Shown here in pieces: positions 1 through 8,098 of a DNA stretch of 54,946 nt. The notes beneath the pieces are model-generated. The model saw nothing but the letters and a program-made list of their open reading frames with translations. It searched no databases and was not told where the DNA came from. The first letter of the stretch is position 1; each line of letters starts with the position of its first letter. The stretch spans positions 1 through 54,946 of the forward strand of contig JAFDVS010000022.1 of NCBI GenBank assembly GCA_018268935.1, given 5' to 3'. Source of the DNA: Acidobacteriota bacterium. GTDB lineage: Bacteria; Acidobacteriota; Terriglobia; Bryobacterales; Bryobacteraceae. The translations under genes and the position numbers were made by a program.

Positions 1-389
1 CGTCTCGAGCCGTGGATCTTACTGCTGCGGAACTGATTGTTTCAGTCGGTCGCGGGATCAAGGAGAAGGAGAACATCCCGCTGGTTGAGGATTTGGCCAA
101 GGCGCTAGGGGCCGAATTGGCCGCCTCCCGGCCGATCTGCGACAACGGGTGGCTTCCGATGGAGCGCCAGGTGGGGAGCTCAGGTCAGACGGTTGCTCCT
201 AAGCTATACATGGCAATAGGGATATCCGGGGCGATCCAGCATCTGGTGGGAATGAAGGGGGCGAAGTGCATTGTCGCTGTGAACAAAGACGCCAATGCGC
301 CGATCTTTGAAGTGGCGGATATTGGGGTGGTGGGGGATCTGTTTGAAGTGGTGCCGGCACTGATTGAGGAAGTGAAGAAAGTGCGATAG
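1..389 (+). CDS. etfA: Electron transfer flavoprotein alpha subunit, C-terminal part
   Basis: The alpha subunit of electron transfer flavoprotein holds the FAD and passes electrons from acyl-CoA-type dehydrogenases to the membrane quinone pool. The frame is open to the window edge, so the N-terminal domain is missing and about 129 C-terminal residues remain. The FAD-binding C-terminal domain is clear: a [13 protein letters not shown] segment, then [14 protein letters not shown], then [10 protein letters not shown] and [13 protein letters not shown], all in the order usual for EtfA/FixB. The natural end is a TAG at 387-389. Its partner etfB would be expected upstream, outside the window. The GTG at base 12 is an internal codon and not the start. 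Confidence 0.95.
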   Translation, partial: SRAVDLTAAELIVSVGRGIKEKENIPLVEDLAKALGAELAASRPICDNGWLPMERQVGSSGQTVAPKLYMAIGISGAIQHLVGMKGAKCIVAVNKDANAPIFEVADIGVVGDLFEVVPALIEEVKKVR

Positions 390-390
390 T

Positions 391-404
391 GACCCCATGG
401 GGTC
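391..404. promoter_or_regulatory. Perfect 14-bp palindrome, candidate VapB operator
   Basis: GACCCCATGGGGTC is perfectly self-complementary. It lies one base after the etfA stop and immediately upstream of the -35 box assigned to the antitoxin gene. Ribbon-helix-helix antitoxins of this kind normally repress their own operon by binding short palindromes, so an operator is the likeliest role. It could instead act as a short stem at the end of the etfA transcript, but it is followed by only a mixed T-rich stretch. Confidence 0.4.
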
Positions 405-433
405 TTGACGGCATTTTTCATTTGAGTTAGGAT
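405..433 (+). promoter_or_regulatory. Promoter of the vapBC operon, probably leaderless
   Basis: TTGACG at 405-410 and TAGGAT at 428-433 are separated by exactly 17 bases, a good sigma-70-type arrangement. The predicted transcription start, about 7 bases beyond the -10, falls on the GTG at 440 that begins the antitoxin, and no Shine-Dalgarno sequence is visible. The message is therefore predicted to be leaderless. Confidence 0.5.
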
Positions 434-439
434 GGAAAT

Positions 440-691
440 GTGAGTGCAGCGGAAGCCGTTAAGATCAGAAAATTGCCAGACTGGGTCCTGGATGCACACC
501 GGGCTCGGGCTGAGCAGGAGGGTGTCAGCTTGGAAGAAGAATTGAGAGTCGTGCTGACGGAAGCGGCCTTGAAACCAAAGCTCGAGTTCGCCGCCAAGGC
601 GGCGGAGCTGACCGCAAGCTTGAAGGCGAAGTACGGGACATTCAGCGATAGCACGGAATTGATCCGGGAAGACCGCGAGGATCGCGGGTGA
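440..691 (+). CDS. Ribbon-helix-helix antitoxin (FitA/VapB-like)
   Basis: This 83-residue protein is the likely antitoxin of a type II toxin-antitoxin pair. Residues 8-40 ([20 protein letters not shown], then [10 protein letters not shown]) match the FitA-type ribbon-helix-helix pattern: a short beta strand for DNA contact followed by two helices. The acidic, charged C-terminal half (residues 45-83) would wrap the toxin. The start is GTG at 440; the ATG eight bases upstream runs into TGA after three codons. It overlaps the toxin start by 4 bases (GTGA), implying translational coupling. Autoregulation through the palindrome at 391-404 is inferred. Confidence 0.8.
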   Translation: MSAAEAVKIRKLPDWVLDAHRARAEQEGVSLEEELRVVLTEAALKPKLEFAAKAAELTASLKAKYGTFSDSTELIREDREDRG

Positions 692-1122
692 TCCTGGTTG
701 ACGCCAACGTGGCGGTGAAGTGGTTTCTCCCCGAGCCACTCTCTGAGGCGGCTGGGGAGATTCTGCAAGTCAAAGACATCCTGGTGGCGCCGGATCTCAT
801 TCGTGTTGAGGTGGCTGCTGCGATTACGAAGCGCTACCGGCGTGGGGAACTAACCGCGAAGGAGGCGAAGGAAATCGTCGCGCTCTGGGCCGATGTGCTG
901 AAGAAGGGCGCGGTGCAGGTGTACTCGGGGTTGGATGATCTGGCGGAGGCGGGGCGATTATCAGTGGATTTGCGGCATGCCATCCACGATTGCCTTTACC
1001 TTGCGATGGCGGTGCGGCTGGGGGCTCGATTCATCACGGCCGACCGAGCTTTCTCAGAGAAAGCAGCGACGGTGTACGCGGGTGTGGAGTTACTTGGCGG
1101 GCAGCGTAGCAACAAAGCGTAA
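688..1122 (+). CDS. vapC: PIN-domain ribonuclease toxin (VapC family)
   Basis: VapC toxins are magnesium-dependent endoribonucleases that stop translation when freed from the antitoxin. At 144 residues this is a standard-length single PIN domain. The acidic metal-binding residues are all visible: D5 in ILVDANV, E41 in [10 protein letters not shown]101 in AIHDCLYLA and D118 in ITADRAF, so the toxin looks catalytically intact. GTG at 688 overlaps the antitoxin stop by 4 bases. The 3' end overlaps the convergent TfoX-like gene by 33 bases. Target RNA cannot be told from sequence. Confidence 0.88.
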   Translation: MILVDANVAVKWFLPEPLSEAAGEILQVKDILVAPDLIRVEVAAAITKRYRRGELTAKEAKEIVALWADVLKKGAVQVYSGLDDLAEAGRLSVDLRHAIHDCLYLAMAVRLGARFITADRAFSEKAATVYAGVELLGGQRSNKA

Positions 1123-1416
1123 TCCGAGCTCCAGCCAGGTGCGCAACTGGGCATCGGAGAGCTTCTCCGTCTCTTCTATGTAAAGGTAGCCCTTCATCGG
1201 CTTGCCCGTGAAATCCATCGGCTTGGCATGTGGTAAACGGAGGCATTCCTCGTAGGCTTGAGGGCCGACGCGCAGCATGAGATTGCTACCCGTGACGCCG
1301 GCGCACATATTTCCTCGCACCATGAAGGCGACCCCACCGAACATGCGCTTCTCCATGACAGGGACGGTGTCAAACAATCCGCGAAGCCTCTCCGCCACTC
1401 GCTCATCGAATGCCAT
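1090..1416 (-). CDS. TfoX N-terminal domain protein
   Basis: A 108-residue protein consisting only of a TfoX N-terminal domain: the hallmark KRMFGGVAFMVRGNMCAGV, then LMLRVGP, then PMKGYLYI. In enterics and vibrios TfoX/Sxy proteins promote competence-gene expression, but free-standing N-domain proteins like this are widespread and mostly uncharacterised, so a competence role should not be assumed. The ATG at 1416 is preferred over an in-frame TTG at 1437 because the domain begins directly with MAFDERVAERLRGLF. The last 33 bases overlap vapC on the opposite strand. Confidence 0.75.
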   Translation of the reverse strand: MAFDERVAERLRGLFDTVPVMEKRMFGGVAFMVRGNMCAGVTGSNLMLRVGPQAYEECLRLPHAKPMDFTGKPMKGYLYIEETEKLSDAQLRTWLELGLRFVATLPAK

Positions 1417-1537
1417 GTGATTATCGTACACCGGCAAGCGTTAAGCTCCTGCCAAGGTTTCATTAAGAAGGTAAAGCTTTCCCCATTTCGCGGTACCTTG
1501 GGTTCTTTTTCTGCGTCTTCACGGGCAGGAGCAACGA

Positions 1538-2662
1538 ATGCCCGTCCGGCTTTCAATTTTGTGGTGTTGGATTTCACTCGCGCTGATGGCGCAGTCGCCG
1601 GAAGCGGTGCGCTTGCTGGGAACGATTCAGGCTGTTGCCTCCGACGGATTGTCCCTGGTTACTGATCAGAAGCAGATCATCGCCGTTGGCAATGAAGGCA
1701 AAGCACAGGTGCGGAAGGTTGCGCCGGGGGCCCGTGACATGGCGCAGGCGCAGGATGTGCAGTGGACAGATCTGGCGGCGGGAGACCGGGTGCTGGTGCG
1801 CGGGTATCGACTCAAGGACATCGTGCTGGCGGAATCCGTGGTGCTGATGAGCGCCCGTGAGATTGCCAAGCGTAACGATGACTTGCGGCGTGAGTGGATG
1901 TCGCGCGGCGTGGCGGGGCTGGTGGACAAGGTCAATCCGAACGGCGAGATCACGGTGCTGGTGCGCGGCGAGCAGGGGATGAAACCAATCACCGTGGATG
2001 CCTCGGGCGCAACCTTCCTTCGTTATGCCCGCGATTCCGTTCGATTCGCGGATGCCCGGGCGAGCGTGATTGCCGATGTCAAGAAAGGCGATCAATTGCG
2101 CGCCCTGGGCGATCGTGCCGCGGACTCATCGCGTCTGAAGGCGGAGAAAGTTCTATTCGGCACATTCCGTTCCGTGGCCGGCGCCATTACATCGCTCGAT
2201 GAGGACAAGGGAACGATGGCGCTGAAGGATCAAGTGACCGGCAAACAAGTCGTCGTCAAGACTAAGCCGGAATCGCAAATCAAGCGCATGCCGGAGATGG
2301 GGGCTGGCGGCCCTGGCCCTGGTGGATTTCGTGGTCAGGGTGGTCCTGGTGGTCCGGGCGGTGCTGGGATGATGCGCCCAGGTGGCGGCGCTCCGGACAT
2401 CAACGCCCTGCTGGAGCGCATGCCAGCTTCGCAACTCAAGGATCTGAAAGTGGGTGAAACGATCATTGCCTCCGCGGCCGTTGGAGAACAGCCGGGAGAT
2501 TTGACAGCGTTCCTCATACTCGGTAACGCCGGCGGACTGCTGGCGCGCCTGGCAAGTGCGGCGGAGAATACGCAGCGCGGCCCAGGGGCTGGGCAGAGCA
2601 TGGGGATGACGGGAGGCCTCGGCGGGCTCGATTCCATGATGGGCATGCCAGGCATGCAGTAG
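1538..2662 (+). CDS. Exported DUF5666-like protein with Gly/Pro-rich segment
   Basis: This 374-residue protein has an N-terminal signal (about residues 1-18, ending near LALMAQS) and then repeated small beta modules of the GTIQAV...LVTD...GDRVLVRG type that resemble DUF5666/OB-like exported domains; comparable modules recur near residues 125-200 and 215-250. A Gly/Pro-rich low-complexity stretch follows at about 254-286, containing GGPGGPGG. AGGAG lies just upstream of ATG 1538 and supports that start. It sits 33 bases before a TonB-dependent receptor that carries a similar Gly/Pro tract near its C terminus, so the two probably form an operon and may act together at the envelope. The biochemical function is not known to me. 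Confidence 0.7.
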   Translation: MPVRLSILWCWISLALMAQSPEAVRLLGTIQAVASDGLSLVTDQKQIIAVGNEGKAQVRKVAPGARDMAQAQDVQWTDLAAGDRVLVRGYRLKDIVLAESVVLMSAREIAKRNDDLRREWMSRGVAGLVDKVNPNGEITVLVRGEQGMKPITVDASGATFLRYARDSVRFADARASVIADVKKGDQLRALGDRAADSSRLKAEKVLFGTFRSVAGAITSLDEDKGTMALKDQVTGKQVVVKTKPESQIKRMPEMGAGGPGPGGFRGQGGPGGPGGAGMMRPGGGAPDINALLERMPASQLKDLKVGETIIASAAVGEQPGDLTAFLILGNAGGLLARLASAAENTQRGPGAGQSMGMTGGLGGLDSMMGMPGMQ

Positions 2663-2695
2663 CTCTTTTCTAAGAACTGACGAGGAAAACATTTT

Positions 2696-5665
2696 ATGCG
2701 GAGAATGTACGATTGGTGTGTCTGGACGCTGGCAGTGGCCATGCTGACGGCGATGGCCGCGGCGCAAACCGGCACGCCGGGATTGAAAGGACGGGTAACC
2801 GATCCATCGGACGCTTCGGTGCCCGGAGCCACGGTGGTGGTGAAGGCAGCCGATGGCAAAGAACGCCGTGCCACCACAGATGAGCAAGGTTTGTACGAGA
2901 TCACGGGCGTGCCCGCCGGCGTCTATTCGGTGCGCGTGGCCAAGCGCGGTTTTGCCGTCTACACGGCTTCTCAAGTGGAAGTGCGCGGTACGCGGGTGCT
3001 TGATCTGCAATTGACCATCGCCGAGCAGGCACAGACGGTGACCGTCGAAGACGACAAGCATTCCGTGGGCACCGATCCCGATCAGAATGCAGGCGCGTTG
3101 GTTCTGCGCGAAGAAGATCTGAAGAGCCTCTCCGACGATCCCGATCAACTCGCTTCGGAGTTGCAGGCCCTGGCCGGGCCAGGCGCCGGGCCCAACGGCG
3201 GGCAGATCTACATTGATGGATTCACCGGTGGACGATTGCCTCCGAAGTCCTCGATTCGCGAAGTGCGCATCAACCAGAATCCCTATTCCGCTGAGTTCGA
3301 CCGCATCGGTTTCGGACGTATCGAGATCCTCACCAAGCCGGGGACAGACAAGTTCCGCGGGGATGCGTTCTTCGGCTTCAGCGATGAATCGCTCAACTCG
3401 CGTAATCCCTTCTCGCCGAACCGCGCGCCGTTCCAATCGCGGATGTTCGGTGGGAGAATCAGTGGACCGGTGACGAAGAAATCGTCGTTCGGACTCGATG
3501 TGGAGGGACGTAGCGTGGATGAGAACGCGATCATCAACGCCACCATCCTCGATACCAATCTGCAGCCTCAGGCCTTTCGCGAATCGGTGGTGACACCGCA
3601 ACTGCGGCTGAATATTTCGCCGCGCTTTGACTATCAGTTGAACGACAAGAACACTCTGGTGGCGCGCTATCACTATTCGCCGATTCGCAACGACAACCGC
3701 GGCGTGGGCGAATTCTCTCTCTTGTCGCGAGCTTATGATGCACGGGATACCGAACACACTCTGCAGTTGACGGAAACGGCGGTCCTCAGCGCGAAGGCGG
3801 TGAACGAAACGCGGTTCCAGATGCAGCGCTCCAGCATGCGGCAATACGGTGACAACTCACTGGCGGCGATCAATGTACTGGATGCCTTCAGCGGCGGTGG
3901 CGCGCAAGTGGGCTTGACCGATCAGCAGCAGACACGGTTGGAACTGCAGAATCTGACAACGTTCCTGCAAGGGCGGCACAGCGTGAAGTTCGGCGTACGC
4001 CTGCGTTCGTCTTTTCTGAACGATGAGTCCCCCAACAATTTCGGCGGCACGTTCACTTTCGCTGGTGGTTTGGCGCCGGTGTTGGATGGATTGACTTCTA
4101 CCGGGGAGATGGGAGCCATCACGTCACTGGAACGTTACCGGCGGACGTTGCTGTTCCAGCAACTCGGCTACACGGCGGCCCAGATTCGCGCGTTGGGCGG
4201 CGGCGCCACGCAGTTCACCATCAACGGTGGGAATCCGCTTGCCGATGTGCGGCAGACCGACGTTGGGCTGTTCCTGACCGAAGATTGGCGCGTGAAGCCG
4301 ACATTGACCCTGAGTGCGGGTGTGCGTTGGGAAGATCAGAACAACATCTCGAACCACAACAACTTCGCACCTCGTCTGGGCCTGGCTTGGGCAATCGACG
4401 GCGGAGCCGGCCGTCAGGCGAAGACCGTACTGCGGCTGGGAGCCGGTATGTTCTACGACCGCGTATCGGACAACCTGACGCTGCAGGCGTTACGCTTCAA
4501 CGGATTGAACCAGGTGAACTACGTGGTGCCGAATCCCGACTTCTTCCCCGCGATTCCCGACCTGAGCACGCTGGCGTTGTATCAGGGCGTGAGCACCGTG
4601 CGGACGATGGACCAATCACTGCGCACGCCGTATCTGCTGCAGACATCGGTGGGCGTCGACCGGCAACTCCCGCGGAATACAACAATTGGCTTCAATTATG
4701 TTTTTAGCCGCGGAGTGCACCAGTTGCGGGCGCGCAATATCAATACTCCGTTTGCCGATGGCACCTATCCCTACGGTAGCGTGGGCAACCTGTATCAATA
4801 CGAGTCGACGGGGTTCAGCCGCCAGAATCAGTTGATGACGAACTTCAGCACACGGTTCTCGTCAAAAGTGAGCCTGTTCGGATTCTATGTATACGGCCAC
4901 TCCAAGAGCGATACAGATGGTGTGGGCAGCTTCCCCGCCAATACGTACGACTTGACCAACGAGTACGGGCCATCGGCGTTCGACATCCGGCACCGCTTTG
5001 TTCTCGGCGGCGCGCTGAACGCGAAGTATGGAATCAGCTTCAACCCGTTCGTGATGGCCTCGAGTGGGGCTCCGTTCAATATCATCACGGGGCGCGACAA
5101 CAATGGCGATACGATGTTCAACGACCGCCCGGCATTCGCCACGGACTTGAGTGCGCCGGGCGTGGTGCAGACTCCATGGGGTGCATTCCTGCTCAATCCG
5201 GGACCGAACGACACGATCATCCCCCGCAACTATGGACGCGGGCCCGGATCGTTCACGTTGAACATGCGCGTCGGCAAGACGTGGAGCTTTGGAAGCAAGG
5301 GCGAAGCCGGTCCGGCCGATCGCGGGCCTCGTGAGGGAGGCGGACGTGGCTTCGGCGGACCCGGAGGTCCCGGTGGACCCGGCGGTGGCGGGCCTCCGAT
5401 GATGGGCGGCGGTGGACGCGGCGGCCCCGGTGGCGGTGGTCCCGGCGGGTTCTTTGGCTCAAGCAGCGGCAAGCGCTACAACATGACCTTGTCCATCCAG
5501 GCGCGCAATCTGCTGAACAATGTGAACCTGGCGGCGCCCAATGGCAATCTGAGTTCACCGTTGTTCGGACAGTCGACGCAACTGGCCGGTGGATTCGGGC
5601 CGGGTGGCGGCGGCGGTGCGGCGGCGAACCGGCGCATTGAATTGATGCTCCGATTCTCGTTCTGA
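2696..5665 (+). CDS. TonB-dependent receptor, Oar-like, with Gly-rich C-terminal loop
   Basis: A 989-residue outer-membrane receptor. It has a signal peptide (residues 1-24, ending AMAAAQ), a carboxypeptidase-regulatory-like Ig fold (about 28-110: LKGRVTDPSDASVPGATV), a plug-like region (about 125-235, with IYIDGF and FGRIEILTKPGTDKFRG) and a long beta-barrel ending in LMLRFSF, whose terminal Phe suits BAM-assisted insertion. A striking Gly/Pro tract occupies about residues 878-922, inside what should be a late barrel loop. Such receptors take up ligands that need TonB energy; in acidobacteria they are numerous and mostly of unknown substrate. GAGGAAAAC precedes the ATG. No SusD-like partner is present. 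Confidence 0.87.
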   Translation: MRRMYDWCVWTLAVAMLTAMAAAQTGTPGLKGRVTDPSDASVPGATVVVKAADGKERRATTDEQGLYEITGVPAGVYSVRVAKRGFAVYTASQVEVRGTRVLDLQLTIAEQAQTVTVEDDKHSVGTDPDQNAGALVLREEDLKSLSDDPDQLASELQALAGPGAGPNGGQIYIDGFTGGRLPPKSSIREVRINQNPYSAEFDRIGFGRIEILTKPGTDKFRGDAFFGFSDESLNSRNPFSPNRAPFQSRMFGGRISGPVTKKSSFGLDVEGRSVDENAIINATILDTNLQPQAFRESVVTPQLRLNISPRFDYQLNDKNTLVARYHYSPIRNDNRGVGEFSLLSRAYDARDTEHTLQLTETAVLSAKAVNETRFQMQRSSMRQYGDNSLAAINVLDAFSGGGAQVGLTDQQQTRLELQNLTTFLQGRHSVKFGVRLRSSFLNDESPNNFGGTFTFAGGLAPVLDGLTSTGEMGAITSLERYRRTLLFQQLGYTAAQIRALGGGATQFTINGGNPLADVRQTDVGLFLTEDWRVKPTLTLSAGVRWEDQNNISNHNNFAPRLGLAWAIDGGAGRQAKTVLRLGAGMFYDRVSDNLTLQALRFNGLNQVNYVVPNPDFFPAIPDLSTLALYQGVSTVRTMDQSLRTPYLLQTSVGVDRQLPRNTTIGFNYVFSRGVHQLRARNINTPFADGTYPYGSVGNLYQYESTGFSRQNQLMTNFSTRFSSKVSLFGFYVYGHSKSDTDGVGSFPANTYDLTNEYGPSAFDIRHRFVLGGALNAKYGISFNPFVMASSGAPFNIITGRDNNGDTMFNDRPAFATDLSAPGVVQTPWGAFLLNPGPNDTIIPRNYGRGPGSFTLNMRVGKTWSFGSKGEAGPADRGPREGGGRGFGGPGGPGGPGGGGPPMMGGGGRGGPGGGGPGGFFGSSSGKRYNMTLSIQARNLLNNVNLAAPNGNLSSPLFGQSTQLAGGFGPGGGGGAAANRRIELMLRFSF

Positions 5666-5734
5666 TTTCGATGCCCTGCACGCCAACGCGGTCCACAAAA
5701 GCGCAAAGGGCACGCTCCGCGCCGCCGATACTAA

Positions 5735-5788
5735 AGGAACACGCGGCTGCATCAAAGCGCGGGCGGGCTCCGTTTTGCGCGTGTTCCT
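5735..5788 (+). repeat. 11-bp inverted repeat between two receptor genes
   Basis: AGGAACACGCG at 5735-5745 and its exact complement CGCGTGTTCCT at 5778-5788 flank a 32-base interior. The element lies in the 146-base gap between two receptor genes on the same strand. In RNA it would form a stem-loop that could stabilise or end the upstream message, or shape the leader of the downstream gene. There is no U-run after it, so it is not a classical intrinsic terminator. Confidence 0.5.
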
Positions 5789-5811
5789 CATAAGATGCAC
5801 ACTGAAAGAAA

Positions 5812-8016
5812 ATGCGCTTGTGGCTCGGGTTGGCGTGCTTGGCGGCGAATGCCGCGGACATCACTGGTGTCGTCCTCGACGCGTCGACACGGGAGCCTGT
5901 GGGTAAGGCGCTGATTCAGAACCTCACCGCGGGTACGCAGACGGTCTCGGACACCAAGGGGCGATTCGCTTTGGACGTGCCGGTGGCGCCGGCGCAGTTG
6001 CAGGCATCGTGCTCCGGATACCGTCCGTTCAAGATGACTTTCCGCGGCGGCGGCGAGTTGGAGATTCTGCTCACTCCGGACACTCTGCGGCAATCCGAGC
6101 AGGTGACCGTGTCGGCAGGCCCCTATGCGGTAGAGGCGCAGAACGCGCTCAGTCTGGCGGGGATGGAACTCCGCAATCTGGCGAGCGTACTGGCCGACGA
6201 TCCGCTGCGAGCGGTGCAGGGGCTGCCGGGTGTTAACCCCAACGACGACTTTCAGAGCCAGATCACCTTACGCGGAGCAGCGCCGCATCGCGTCGGTGTG
6301 TACCTGGATGGCGTCCTGCTACACACGCCGTTTCACACCTTGCAGGCGGATCCGACTTCGGCCTCGCTCACCGTCATCAGCAGCGACCTGCTGGAGCGAG
6401 CAGAATTGCACGCTTCCTCGCCTCCCGCGCAGTTTGCGGACCGTACCGCCGGGGCCGTGGATCTGTGGCTTCGCGAAGGCGACCGCAAGAAGTTCACTGG
6501 GCGTGCCGCGGCCAGCGCATCCAACGCATCGTTGCTGCTCGAAGGCCCGCTCGGCGCCGGACGCGGGGCCTGGCTGATCAGTGCGCGCAAAAGCTACCTG
6601 CAGTACATCATCAACACCACTAGCGATGAACCATCCATCGCTTTTGGATTCTCCGACGTGCAGGGCCGCGCCAGCTACGACCTCACCAAGCGTCACATGG
6701 TTTCTCTGACAGGTATCACCGGGCGGTCAGGGCTCGATCGCAGCGGCGCCGAATCGGCCATCGGCATCAATACCTTCTTTCAAAGCGGCTACACCTTCTC
6801 CTTGGTCAAGGTTGGATCGCGATGGACTCCGGGGCGGTTGCTGATGCAATCGAATGCAGCCTGGATTCGCGAACGTTTTGAGAACATCAACCGCGCGCGC
6901 GACCCGCTTGCTGGTGGGCATTACAACGAATGGGTAGGTAACTCGGACAATAACTGGCAATGGAATGAGAGTGCCAACTTTTCGTTTGGCGCCAATCTGC
7001 GCCGCATGCGTGACGAAGGCTTCCTCGACCGGCGATCGACCGTGCCTCCGTTGGTGCAGCGCATCGATCAATACCGTGGCACTGGCCTGCGCGGTGGGAT
7101 CCATGCCGTGCAGCAGTGGCACACGCTAAGGGGCAAGCTCACGCTACGCGCAGGTGGACGTTTCGACCGGCACTCGGTGAATGAAGTCAGCGCACTGTCT
7201 CCCCAAGCCTCTGTCTCCGCCTATGTCACACCATCCACGCAACTGAATGCCAATTGGGGGACCTATGTGCAGTATCCGGAGCTGAACCAAAGCTACTCGC
7301 GTTTCGGCCGCATCCAGCTTTTGGCCGAACGCGCGGTGCAGACGCAATTGTCGCTGGAGCAGCGGTTAGGCGACCGGACGCGGCTACGGGTGACCGCGTA
7401 TGACCGCGCCGACCGGGATTTGATCGCCCGCCCTTTGCAGGATGCGCGCATGCTGAACGGGCGTGTCTATGCGGGCAACGTGCTGGCGCCCTATGAAAAC
7501 TCGCTGCGAGGATACGCGCGCGGGTTGCAGTTTCTGGTGCAGCGGCGCTCCACGAACGGGCTCACGGGCTGGGCGTCCTATACGTACAATGCGACTCGCA
7601 TGCGGGACGGCGTTACGGGCCTTCGATATCCGGCGGACTTCGATCAGCGTCATCTGGTGAACCTCTTCCTCAGCTACCGGCTTCGTCCAACTGTGAATCT
7701 GAGCGGTCGTTGGACGTACGGCAGCGGGTTTCCCGTGCGTGCCTTTGCCGAAGGCTCGAACCCGTTCTACCTCTCCGTGCAGCGCAACCAACTTCGGCTT
7801 CCCGAATATCACCGGTTGGATGTGCGGGCTAATAAGACCTTCGTCAAGAAGGGCTGGCACATCATGCTGTTTGTGGAGGTGATCAATCTCTACAACCGCG
7901 ACAATGCCCGTTTTGACGACGTGCGCGGAATCGATACGCGAACCCGTCTCATTCGTCTCGGATTCGAACAGATGTTCCCTATCGTGCCCTCCGCCGGGGT
8001 CGCCGTGGAGTGGTAA
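5812..8016 (+). CDS. TonB-dependent receptor with carboxypeptidase-regulatory-like domain
   Basis: A 734-residue receptor, shorter than the other three here. A short signal peptide (about residues 1-15) precedes a carboxypeptidase-regulatory-like domain (about 16-90, ITGVVLDASTREPVGKALI), then a recognisable plug (about 105-220: GLPGVNPNDDFQSQITLRG, GVYLDGVLL, FADRTAGAVDLWLREG) and a barrel. The order and length resemble classical TonB receptors more than the roughly 1,000-residue Oar type. The end (VAVEW) is aromatic, as usual for barrels. The gene starts 146 bases after the previous receptor; the adaptor genes begin 82 bases downstream, behind an AT-rich gap. Confidence 0.85.
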   Translation: MRLWLGLACLAANAADITGVVLDASTREPVGKALIQNLTAGTQTVSDTKGRFALDVPVAPAQLQASCSGYRPFKMTFRGGGELEILLTPDTLRQSEQVTVSAGPYAVEAQNALSLAGMELRNLASVLADDPLRAVQGLPGVNPNDDFQSQITLRGAAPHRVGVYLDGVLLHTPFHTLQADPTSASLTVISSDLLERAELHASSPPAQFADRTAGAVDLWLREGDRKKFTGRAAASASNASLLLEGPLGAGRGAWLISARKSYLQYIINTTSDEPSIAFGFSDVQGRASYDLTKRHMVSLTGITGRSGLDRSGAESAIGINTFFQSGYTFSLVKVGSRWTPGRLLMQSNAAWIRERFENINRARDPLAGGHYNEWVGNSDNNWQWNESANFSFGANLRRMRDEGFLDRRSTVPPLVQRIDQYRGTGLRGGIHAVQQWHTLRGKLTLRAGGRFDRHSVNEVSALSPQASVSAYVTPSTQLNANWGTYVQYPELNQSYSRFGRIQLLAERAVQTQLSLEQRLGDRTRLRVTAYDRADRDLIARPLQDARMLNGRVYAGNVLAPYENSLRGYARGLQFLVQRRSTNGLTGWASYTYNATRMRDGVTGLRYPADFDQRHLVNLFLSYRLRPTVNLSGRWTYGSGFPVRAFAEGSNPFYLSVQRNQLRLPEYHRLDVRANKTFVKKGWHIMLFVEVINLYNRDNARFDDVRGIDTRTRLIRLGFEQMFPIVPSAGVAVEW

Positions 8017-8098
8017 AACGGCACGAATGGTTTATTGACAAATATTTCTTAATTTTTCTGACAACACTTTTCCTGTTTGCGGCGTCTAATCCTGCAAC

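Noticed and set aside
2153..3844. 563-codon open frame on the minus strand
   Set aside because: It lies opposite the DUF5666-like protein and a TonB receptor whose frames have clear signal peptides and domains. Long antisense frames are expected in GC-rich DNA with strong third-position bias.
8035..8040. TTGACA as -35 of the first adaptor gene
   Set aside because: No acceptable -10 lies 15-19 bases downstream; the TCTAAT near the start is too far away.
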